Positions 16,047-22,351 of a stretch of 64,000 nucleotides of DNA are shown here, piece after piece. Every line of letters begins with the position of its first letter. Position 1 is the first letter of the stretch. A program made the translations under genes and the position numbers. This DNA is from Lactimicrobium massiliense (lineage in GTDB: Bacteria; Bacillota_I; Bacilli_A; Erysipelotrichales; Erysipelotrichaceae), in assembly GCF_900343155.1 (NCBI RefSeq), contig NZ_OUNG01000005.1:1-64000 (forward strand), read 5' to 3'. The notes under the pieces are model-generated. The model saw nothing but the letters and a program-made list of their open reading frames with translations. It had not been told where the DNA came from and did not search any database.

Positions 16047-17148
16047 AATTCAATTGATCCAATCTGAATATAAGACACTACTCGCAGCTTTGCTGCCGAA
16101 ATTAAAAAGCCACCATGCTCCGGAAGCGTTAGATGAAATCAATCTGTTTTGGCTTCGTCATATTGAGGAAGTACAACTATATCTAAAGTCTTGGTTTCCG
16201 GGTAAAAACAGTTATGTATTTACGGCCGCAACCTATATGGATTTTGATGATAATGAGCATTTACCCTTTTTGATAATTGGAGAAAAGCATGTTCTTGATG
16301 ATCCATTGATCAGATATTCAACAATGCAAACCAAAATGCCAGAAGGAAAAAATGCAGAATTTCTGTATAAGCAAATTGGAGTGACGGCGGAAGATAATCT
16401 GAAGCTGTTAGAAAATGTTCGTGAAGAAATTCTCATATTGCCATTGAGGCTTCTTAACCAGTCAAATGACCATAATTCACTCTATAAGGCTGGTGAACAA
16501 GCATTCATAAGTCTTTTTAATGGAATCAATAGTCTAAATGACTATTTTGTAAAGTGTAACAGCATCGAAGATATTGTTCGCTTTGCTCGTGAAGACATTG
16601 GAAGATTGATAATGTTTTCCGAAGATGATGATTCCACACTTCCGTTGGAAGAGCGATTTAGAATAGCATCATCACAGACACAATACATGATTGATGCGAA
16701 TAAATCAGACTCGTATAATTTCTTTATACTTGTATTTGGATGTATACAACAAGCGATAGATGTTATTGTGTCATGCGTAGAATATGGGTGTATTCCATAT
16801 ATTAGATATCCTGTTTCGCTTCATTATATTTCTTTGCTGTCGGAAAGTATGTCAGATATAGAGCAAATAACATTACTTCGATTCAAAATGAGTGTGGCTT
16901 TTGCTGTTCATCATCTTTGTGATAAGGATAGGCTTGGAGAGGTTTGCTTAGAAGAGTTTTTAAAAAAGAACCGGATGTATAACTTTAATGAAAAGCTGAT
17001 CAGCACTCTAACCGTACATAATATTAATGAGAGCAATTTCTTAGGACATTCAATTGGCCAATTGGTAATTGATGAGTTGGAAAAATTCTATGACTTTCTG
17101 AGTAAAGAAGATAGTGTTGTTTTGGCAGAAAATCAGCCGAGCAATTAA
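16021..17148 (+). CDS. Unrecognised 375-residue partner protein with a TTG start
   Basis: The frame opens with TTG at 16021, preceded by GAGGTAG, and overlaps the DUF5677-like gene by 26 bases. The product is predicted helical, with no signal peptide or clear transmembrane span (a modest hydrophobic stretch FFILVFGCIQQAIDVIVSCV is near residue 240). The N-terminus LLNKIQLIQSEYKTLLAALL, and TYMDFDDNEHLPFLIIGEKH near residue 75, look structured, but I do not recognise a domain or catalytic motif. Tight overlap implies a complex or toxin-immunity style pairing with the first gene; this is inference. A GC-rich hairpin covers its stop codon. Confidence 0.6.
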   Translation: MKSNLLLNKIQLIQSEYKTLLAALLPKLKSHHAPEALDEINLFWLRHIEEVQLYLKSWFPGKNSYVFTAATYMDFDDNEHLPFLIIGEKHVLDDPLIRYSTMQTKMPEGKNAEFLYKQIGVTAEDNLKLLENVREEILILPLRLLNQSNDHNSLYKAGEQAFISLFNGINSLNDYFVKCNSIEDIVRFAREDIGRLIMFSEDDDSTLPLEERFRIASSQTQYMIDANKSDSYNFFILVFGCIQQAIDVIVSCVEYGCIPYIRYPVSLHYISLLSESMSDIEQITLLRFKMSVAFAVHHLCDKDRLGEVCLEEFLKKNRMYNFNEKLISTLTVHNINESNFLGHSIGQLVIDELEKFYDFLSKEDSVVLAENQPSN

Positions 17149-17162
17149 CAACTGCCCGGCTG
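17134..17162 (+). terminator. GC-rich hairpin over the module stop codon
   Basis: CAGCCGAGCA (from 17134) pairs with TGCCCGGCTG (to 17162). No strong T-run follows immediately (TATATTTT is about 12 bases later). It may terminate weakly or protect the 3' end of the two-gene mRNA. Confidence 0.4.
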
Positions 17163-17182
17163 ATCGTGTACCCTATATTTTG

Positions 17183-17275
17183 TTATTCTTCCATAACCTC
17201 TAACATCATCTTGGCACCCAGCTTAAAGCTAATATCCAGCTGTTTTTCTGTATCAATTGATGATTTGTTGTTAGA
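17183..17275 (-). pseudogene. Truncated C-terminus of a small mobile-element protein (DUF6809-like)
   Basis: The minus strand encodes SNNKSSIDTEKQ, then LDISFKLGAKMMLEVMEE and a stop. This resembles the end of small DUF6809-type proteins common in conjugative elements and prophages. The upstream part is replaced at 17276 by insertion-sequence end repeats. It is a scar of a lost neighbour. Confidence 0.45.
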
Positions 17276-17376
17276 GCCGGGCGGAATGGGCCATTTTACG
17301 CAGGGAGAAAACGGCCAATTTCAGTCGAAAGAAAAGGGCCAATACTGAAGTGAACCCCCTAAGTTGGACAACAACC
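17276..17376. repeat. Stacked insertion-sequence end remnants
   Basis: Three spaced copies of a GGCCA(A)T-type motif (AATGGGCCATTTT, AACGGCCAATTT, AAGGGCCAATAC) look like the multiple terminal repeats of an IS21-type element different from the intact one. They are followed by TGAACCCCCTAAGTTGGACA, which resembles an IS3-family end. No transposase remains. The remnants truncate genes on both sides. Confidence 0.5.
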
Positions 17377-18312
17377 AGAGAATACCTTGCCGGTGGGACA
17401 ACGACCAGCATTGCAGCGGGCTTAGAACGAGATGGAATTCTCAACGGTGCCAAGAACAAGAAATGGCATGGAACCAATATTGAGCAGATCCTGAAGAATG
17501 AGAAATACATGGGTGATGCTCTACTGCAGGAAACATATACTGTTGATCTTCTCGAGAAGAAAAGAGCAGCAAATCATGGCGAAGTTCCACAATACTATGT
17601 CAAAGATAGCCATGAGGCGATCATACCAGAACAGACCTTCCTGGAAGTTCAGGCGGAAATTGCGAGACGCGCAGCAATGAGAAAGGAAACAAACGGAAAA
17701 TGCTGCTATACATACAAGAATGCACTGAAGAATGTTCTGGTTTGCGGAAGCTGCGGCAGTCCATACCGGAGGCTTACCTGGAAAGCACATGGCCAGCTGC
17801 TTTACAGATGGAAATGCAGAACAAGAGTGCAAAATGGGTTGAAGGCTTGTGATGGGCCGATCCTTCATGAGGATGATCTTCAGAATGCTGTGGTGCAGGC
17901 CATCAAACAGACCATCTGCAATCCGGATGAAGAATATGAAAAACTACAAAATGATATCCTTACTGAAATAAGTGATGGAAATTCCAAGGAGCTCAAAGAG
18001 ATTGATGCTGAATTGACGGAGCTTCAGCAGCAGGTGGTTAAGAAGGTAAACAACAACGATGAATTCAACAATCTGGTTGAACGAATTCAGGAGTTGAGAG
18101 ATCGCAAAGCTCAGCTGACTCAGCAGCAAGCATTGAATGATGGCAACCTGGACCGCATCAAAAAGCTCCGGGAGAAGTTGAAATTAGAAAAAGATAATAC
18201 ACTGGCTTATGATGACCTGCTGGTGCGTGACTTCATTGAGAAGATTGAGGTGTTTCCAGATAAGCTGATCTTTACGATGAAAGCCGGGATGAAAACTGAA
18301 GTGGAGATCTGA
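17377..18312 (+). pseudogene. Large serine recombinase lacking its catalytic domain
   Basis: The open frame starts inside the Recombinase domain (YLAGGTTTSIAAGLERDGIL, NIEQILKNEKYMGDALLQ). It continues through the zinc-ribbon (CGSCGSPYRRLTW ... WKCRTR), a coiled coil near residues 200-280, and a C-terminal beta segment (FIEKIEVFPDKLIFTMK). The N-terminal resolvase domain with the catalytic serine is missing, replaced by insertion-sequence ends. It cannot catalyse recombination and marks a second, older element separate from the intact recombinase at 35.6 kb. Confidence 0.85.
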
Positions 18313-18451
18313 AGAAAATTGCGACTATTCTGCGGGGAACGGTCTCTTTTTCTTGTGGTAGCAGGTTATTGATAATGATAGAATTTATCTAATTAATCAG
18401 TTGCGCAAGCAGCTAATATCAGTTCCTGATAATAGGGGAGAAAAGAAACTT

Positions 18452-19591
18452 ATGAATGAGATTGAAAAGGCTGACGCTGATGTTGAATTAGTGGATATAA
18501 CTGAAGATGAGATTCCTAAGAATTACTACAAAGTTTCTGTCAATGATTTATCATCACTCGGATTAGCAGGCGATTCATTACAAAAGTTTATTCAAACCGG
18601 AGTTAAGCCGGGTGGTGAAGGAATCTATAAAGTTACATTTCCAGAAGGTTTTGACGGATCATTATCTCATTTTAAGAATGAAGATGCTTATCTGGGATCA
18701 GGAATAAAAGATGGAAAAATGGCACAAGCGCGTTTACGTCAGGTGACATTTGATCCAATGGAAACTTTTATGGCTTTTGCCTTAATGAATATTCAACATA
18801 AGCTAAATGAAATATCCGAAGTGCAACACGAGATACTTGATTTTCTCTATGCGGAAAAAGAATCGGAACTGTCAGGCGATTTGAAACTTCTGGATCAGGT
18901 GCTAGATGACTATAAATATAATTGGAACGATGACGAGTCTGTTAAGCATGATCTGATGCAAGTCGCTGCGGTAAAAAAAGATGCATTATCAAGTGTTGAT
19001 TTATATAAGTCACAAATAAATGAAATAAAAAATGCTCCCATCCTGCCTCATCCAATGATTGCTGCAAATAAACAAATTGTAAAAATGCAGAGATTTATGC
19101 AGAATTACCATTCTGCAATTTACATACACGCATACTCAATTTATATAGAAGATCTTTTACTAAAGAAATTTGATGCTGCAAATATTTCTAATGTTAGAGA
19201 TCGCATAGAAAATGAAGCAGAAGATTACAGAGAGTTTATTCAGGAATGCTTCGACTGGATTGACAAGTATCTTTCCTCATCGATCGACTATGCTATCGGC
19301 CCGGCTTATAGAGGATTTGACAAAGTATATGAGAGTGTTCTCAAGCGCATCCCATCTCAATTTGATTTTGATAAATTATTTGCAGGAGATCATGACAGAT
19401 TTCTTTCCGTTGACGAGCGATTAAAAAAATCTGAGCACGATAAAAATAGTGGCGTTAATGTATTTGCTGACGCCTTGAGTGAAATAGATTACGTAAAACA
19501 AAATCAGCTGCAAATGTATATTAAGGGAAACAATATGTATATTCCTTACGAGCTGGTAGAAAACACTCATACTGATGACAAAGATGATTGA
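18452..19591 (+). CDS. Unrecognised 379-residue protein of a candidate two-component module
   Basis: I choose ATG 18452 because AGGGGAG lies at 18434-18440; an upstream in-frame start at 18401 has none. The acidic N-terminus (EKADADVELVDITEDEIP) is followed by about 60 residues of mixed structure. A conserved-looking segment, FDPMETFMAFALMNIQHKL, then leads a long helical body with HPMIAANKQIVKMQRFM and coiled-coil-prone stretches. No transmembrane span or enzyme motif is visible. From memory, similar proteins occur unnamed across Firmicutes. A 27-residue membrane peptide with a strong ribosome site follows 13 bases later, suggesting a joint function. Confidence 0.6.
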   Translation: MNEIEKADADVELVDITEDEIPKNYYKVSVNDLSSLGLAGDSLQKFIQTGVKPGGEGIYKVTFPEGFDGSLSHFKNEDAYLGSGIKDGKMAQARLRQVTFDPMETFMAFALMNIQHKLNEISEVQHEILDFLYAEKESELSGDLKLLDQVLDDYKYNWNDDESVKHDLMQVAAVKKDALSSVDLYKSQINEIKNAPILPHPMIAANKQIVKMQRFMQNYHSAIYIHAYSIYIEDLLLKKFDAANISNVRDRIENEAEDYREFIQECFDWIDKYLSSSIDYAIGPAYRGFDKVYESVLKRIPSQFDFDKLFAGDHDRFLSVDERLKKSEHDKNSGVNVFADALSEIDYVKQNQLQMYIKGNNMYIPYELVENTHTDDKDD

Positions 19592-19604
19592 TGGAGGTTG
19601 ACAT

Positions 19605-19688
19605 ATGCTTGGAATGATAACGACTGCAATTCTTGTTTTTATCATATGGGCTATAGTGAAATTCATTAAAAGCAAGCTTAATTTATAA
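19605..19688 (+). CDS. 27-residue single-pass membrane peptide with a strong ribosome site
   Basis: ATG 19605 is preceded by GGAGG at 19593-19597 with 7-base spacing. It encodes 27 residues: a hydrophobic helix (MITTAILVFIIWAIV) ending in a basic tail (KFIKSKLNL). The start lies 13 bases after the 379-residue protein gene. A TM helix plus positive tail is the usual look of small membrane toxins or of small anchors/effectors in two-gene systems. No homologue is recognised. Confidence 0.6.
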   Translation: MLGMITTAILVFIIWAIVKFIKSKLNL

Positions 19689-19762
19689 GCCCAGCAAAGG
19701 ATATTTTCCCGCAGACAGTGGTACCCATAGATTTGTTTCCTTGAACTACCAAGATGCAAAAA

Positions 19763-19812
19763 GTGAGCAGTTAAGAGGTCTCGGGGCACGTTGAGACAGT
19801 GGTTCTGCTCAC
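19763..19812. repeat. Nested inverted repeats
   Basis: GTGAGCAG (19763-19770) pairs with CTGCTCAC (19805-19812), and inside them GTCTC (19778-19782) pairs with GAGAC (19793-19797). The fold is strong for a 50-base non-coding stretch. It may be a structured RNA, a recombination site or an insertion-sequence end; no further assignment is possible. Confidence 0.45.
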
Positions 19813-19865
19813 CAGGCAGTAATACAGAAGTATCGGATTTTGGCTTAAATAAAGGCTTTTTTGAG

Positions 19866-19909
19866 ATCCCCATTTTTCTCATCATTGAGAAAAATAGAGG
19901 TCTTTTTTG
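19866..19909 (+). terminator. Intrinsic terminator of the 379-residue protein/peptide unit
   Basis: ATTTTTCTCA-TCAT-TGAGAAAAAT (19872-19895) is a perfect 10-base stem, followed within a few bases by TCTTTTTTG. It sits about 180 bases after the small membrane peptide gene. Confidence 0.7.
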
Positions 19910-19918
19910 ATTGCGAAG

Positions 19919-20026
19919 GAATTGCGGTCGGTACTGTAATGGCAGAACTGCGATTTCGGGCAAAAACAGGGTCGCAGAATAGCTAAACTGCGATTTTTCC
20001 GGGTTGTGACAACTTAACTGCGACTA
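19919..20026. repeat. Repeated AACTGCGAT-type motifs, probable insertion-sequence end remnant
   Basis: AACTGCGATTT occurs at 19946 and 19986 and AACTGCGAC at 20016, with AATTGCGGTCG near 19919 and an inverted GTCGCAG near 19972. Regular spacing of short repeats suggests the ends of an IS21-like or related element whose genes are gone. An array of regulator-binding sites upstream of the symE-like gene is the alternative. Confidence 0.4.
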
Positions 20027-20142
20027 TGACAAAAAAGGGTATTTTCACCAGAAACATCATCCGGTATACTCAAATTATCAAAACTCCTCCGTGGGATCAT
20101 CATTGCTTCAGACTAATTATTATATGAAGGAGGAGAGTTGAA

Positions 20143-20346
20143 ATGTCAGAAACACGCAAAGTGAAAGTTTATTCGGCATTATCGGTACGTGGTAAAAAAG
20201 ACTACTGGTATAACAACAGATATGTCTATGTCCCGCAGATCCGACTACAGGGTGATTGGTTGAAGCAATATGGCTTTAATGAAAACACTCCGCTCAATGT
20301 CCAGTGTGATGATGGAAAACTGACAATCACAGTGAGACAGGACTAA
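20143..20346 (+). CDS. symE: SymE-like toxin
   Basis: A 67-residue protein whose second half (YVYVPQIRLQGDWLKQYGFN, then TPLNVQCDDGKLTITV) matches the SymE/AbrB-like swapped-hairpin pattern: IRLxGxWL, aromatic-G-F, V and a final G-x-L-x-I strand. In Escherichia coli SymE is an SOS-induced, RNA/nucleoid-targeting toxin repressed by an antisense RNA and encoded beside the hsd restriction genes. Here it also lies just upstream of a type I restriction locus. AAGGAGGAGAG precedes the ATG. An antisense RNA equivalent to SymR was not identified. Confidence 0.75.
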   Translation: MSETRKVKVYSALSVRGKKDYWYNNRYVYVPQIRLQGDWLKQYGFNENTPLNVQCDDGKLTITVRQD

Positions 20347-20351
20347 AGAAA

Positions 20352-20387
20352 GAGCAGTAGATGGGTAATGATCCCAGTCTGCTGCTC
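20352..20387. terminator. Shared hairpin terminator between convergent genes
   Basis: GAGCAGTAGATGGG pairs with CCCAGTCTGCTGCTC (one G-U pair and one bulge) around a short loop. On the minus strand it is followed by TTTCTTT, and on the plus strand by a weaker T-rich stretch. It separates the symE-like gene from the convergent HTH gene. Confidence 0.65.
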
Positions 20388-20405
20388 ACTTTGTGTTTAT
20401 GAGAA

Positions 20406-21068
20406 TTATTCTTCTCCTTCATACTTTTTGATGATTTCATTAATCCGGTCAACTGATCTGCTGACAGTGGACTGCGACATACCGAGCTCTTCAGCAATTT
20501 CGGTTACCGTATCCATCCAGATAAAGTAACGAACGAAGATGTCAACGTGTCGAGTTGTCTTCTGGACAGCCTTCGGATGGAGCTTGTTGTACTGAATATT
20601 AACAAAATCCATCCGATGAAGCTCATCTTTGATATCTTCTTGCTCAATATAGCCCATGGCTTCTCTTTCAGTGTCATTTGATCCAGGCGAGTCGAAGTCG
20701 ATGATTTCGCCGTCGTCATCTGTTGTGCAGAGATCGGAAAAGTTGCTTGTGTCTTTTGCACGCCGCTCATTATATGAAATCTCTTTCTTTATGGCCTTGA
20801 TATTCTGCTCTGACTTTCCTGATTCTTCGATAAAGAAGAAGCTGAGAATGGTTGTACCGCTGAACTTGTGCTTCATCACAAATCTTGGATCAAGATGCAG
20901 CTGCTTGATGGATTCTTTTGAATACAGCGGATAAGGGGTGAAGGAGAAACCTTCAGGTGCTGAATTCAGGTCTACTTTACCGTTCTTCTTGAAGTTGAAT
21001 TTATAATCATCATTTGCTGTTGCTAAGAAACCGTTGTCGTTAAGCTGTGCATTAATTTTGTCTTTCAT
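20406..21068 (-). CDS. Sigma-70 region 4/HTH-like regulator of a mobile element
   Basis: A 220-residue protein. I set the start at 21068 (MKDKINAQLNDNGF), preceded by CTGGAGGACAAC, rather than the longer frame to 21188, which would read through a terminator hairpin. The C-terminus HVDIFVRYFIWMDTVTEIAE, then ELGMSQSTVSRSVDRINEIIKKY, is a helix-turn-helix of the sigma region 4 type. The middle (SYNERRAKDTSNFSDLC) has the style of mobile-element sigma-like proteins. It may direct transcription of island genes. A strong hairpin terminator in its leader implies regulation by attenuation. Confidence 0.6.
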   Translation of the reverse strand: MKDKINAQLNDNGFLATANDDYKFNFKKNGKVDLNSAPEGFSFTPYPLYSKESIKQLHLDPRFVMKHKFSGTTILSFFFIEESGKSEQNIKAIKKEISYNERRAKDTSNFSDLCTTDDDGEIIDFDSPGSNDTEREAMGYIEQEDIKDELHRMDFVNIQYNKLHPKAVQKTTRHVDIFVRYFIWMDTVTEIAEELGMSQSTVSRSVDRINEIIKKYEGEE

Positions 21069-21110
21069 GTTGTCCTCCAGTGCGGTGCTCCGGACTGAAG
21101 GAGTGGCAAT

Positions 21111-21175
21111 GAAAAAGAGCATGACTGACCAGATCAGAACGGAATTAACCGCTTTGAAATCGGCCAGCCATGCTC
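21111..21175 (-). terminator. Leader terminator (attenuator) upstream of the sigma-like gene
   Basis: On the minus strand GAGCATGGCTGGCC (21175-21162) pairs with GGTCAGTCATGCTC (21130-21117), a 14-base stem allowing two G-U pairs, with a 31-base loop, followed by CTTTTT. It lies between the probable promoter and the ATG at 21068, so it can switch transcription off. The ligand or factor is unknown. Confidence 0.65.
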
Positions 21176-21293
21176 GTTGACTGGACACTTGTTTTATTCA
21201 GTTGTGAACCATCAATTTATTCGAGCCATCGCTGTGCACCGGGATGAATGGGTTGATGATTGAGTAGTTTTACGCCGTGCTCAGGGCAAATTT

Positions 21294-21349
21294 GTAGAAA
21301 CAAAAAGACGGCCGGACACACCTCAAGAGAGATGTGATGCCGGCCGTCT
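21294..21349 (-). terminator. Strong terminator of the 62-residue protein gene
   Basis: AGACGGCCGGC and GCCGGCCGTCT form a GC-rich stem (21306-21349), followed on the minus strand by TTTTTGTTTC. It is one of the clearest terminators in the island. Confidence 0.9.
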
Positions 21350-21400
21350 AGCAGCTCTGAATGGCTATATAATGATTACGGTAGATGATGAACCGTTGTT

Positions 21401-21589
21401 TTAATATTTGTGTGAAACGGCGATAACTGTTCCATTGGAAGAGTTGAACATAAATTTTGTTTCTAAACGAGTATGAGGGTTTCGAATTGTGATGCAATGA
21501 TGCTCGGGATACCAGATCCCTTCAAGTTTTCCGCGTCGAATGCCGTCGGGTGATGCTGATCTAAGTTCTACAGATTTTTCAATATTTTC
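21401..21589 (-). CDS. Hypothetical 62-residue protein divergent from the restriction operon
   Basis: The start at 21589 has a good ribosome site (GGAGGTGAAG) and gives MENIEKSVELRSASPDGIRR. The product looks like a small beta-rich fold (LEGIWYPEHHCITIRNPHTR, then a TVIAVSHKY end). It is transcribed away from the S-like gene at 21750 across a 160-base region that holds two copies of a 19-base direct repeat, so the two sides may share regulation. I recognise no family. A small controller of the restriction locus is possible but unproven. Confidence 0.55.
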   Translation of the reverse strand, partial: ENIEKSVELRSASPDGIRRGKLEGIWYPEHHCITIRNPHTRLETKFMFNSSNGTVIAVSHKY

Positions 21590-21603
21590 CATCTTCACCT
21601 CCG

Positions 21604-21622
21604 TGTAATTTAATCGAAATAC
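21604..21622 (+). repeat. Direct repeat copy 1 in the divergent promoter region
   Basis: TGTAATTTAATCGAAATAC; the second copy at 21680-21698 differs at one base. Placed between divergent genes, the pair looks like an operator. Confidence 0.55.
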
Positions 21623-21679
21623 TTTTATGAACATAATTTCATTTTATATAGTTAAGCAGTTCTGTCGATGGCTTGAAAC

Positions 21680-21698
21680 TGTAATTTAATCAAAATAC
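21680..21698 (+). repeat. Direct repeat copy 2 in the divergent promoter region
   Basis: TGTAATTTAATCAAAATAC, 76 bases (about seven helical turns) from copy 1, so both copies lie on nearly the same face of the DNA. It lies 52 bases before the S-like gene start. Confidence 0.55.
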
Positions 21699-21749
21699 AT
21701 AAATGTTTGAAAAAGTTTATGCTAAAATGGTCTTGACGGAGGAGTAAAT

Positions 21750-22334
21750 ATGCTGATATCAGAACTCTGCGAGAGCATAAGGGCTGGGGGGCAAACCGCA
21801 AGATTAGCCACGGCCGATGAAGGTGATGCTCCAGGGTACTATGTATATAATATGGATCATTTAGAATCTGACTTATTTCAGTCTGATGAACCAGAAGACC
21901 TAACAAAAATAAATCGTATATGTACTCCAGATGAAGTGCTGACGACAAATACCGGTGACTTGATTTATTGCTTGATGAATCAAACTGCAGTGATTGTGCA
22001 AGAAAAACATAGTGGGTTCCTTCTAACCCCCAACTACATAAAATTGACCACAAGCTGGATGATCAATAAAAAATATCTGCTGTTCGTTTTGAATTGCAGT
22101 GAGGACATAAAGAATCAAATCGGTAAAGGCAGCGGAGTTTCCGTTGCAAAAAGAACATCTATGAAGTCTTTGCTTGATGTGCAGATTGATCATCTGCCGG
22201 ATTTAAAAATGCAGGAAACAATCGGCAATACATATTATCAACAACTGCATGTTTCATATTTGAGGGAGAAATCAAAGCAATTAAAGGAACAGTTTGTTAT
22301 TGGGGCCTTAAGAAAAGCTGCTGGCATTAACTGA
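21750..22334 (+). CDS. Single-TRD HsdS-like specificity protein
   Basis: A 194-residue protein resembling one half of a type I specificity subunit. The N-terminal target-recognition-like region contains VLTTNTGDLIYCLMNQTAVI and YIKLTTSWMINKKYLLFVLN. It ends with a conserved-region-like helix (LPDLKMQETIGNTYYQQLHV, then YLREKSKQLKEQFVIGALRK). Half-size S proteins can dimerise to recognise palindromic sites or act as alternative or inhibitory subunits. GACGGAGGAG precedes the ATG. It lies 17 bases upstream of hsdR, in the same operon as two full hsdS genes. Confidence 0.6.
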   Translation: MLISELCESIRAGGQTARLATADEGDAPGYYVYNMDHLESDLFQSDEPEDLTKINRICTPDEVLTTNTGDLIYCLMNQTAVIVQEKHSGFLLTPNYIKLTTSWMINKKYLLFVLNCSEDIKNQIGKGSGVSVAKRTSMKSLLDVQIDHLPDLKMQETIGNTYYQQLHVSYLREKSKQLKEQFVIGALRKAAGIN

Positions 22335-22351
22335 CAAAGAAGGTAAACATA

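Noticed and set aside
16715-16780. Transmembrane anchor in the TTG-start partner protein
   Set aside because: The hydrophobic stretch is interrupted by Gln, Asp and Cys residues and looks like a buried helix, not a membrane span.
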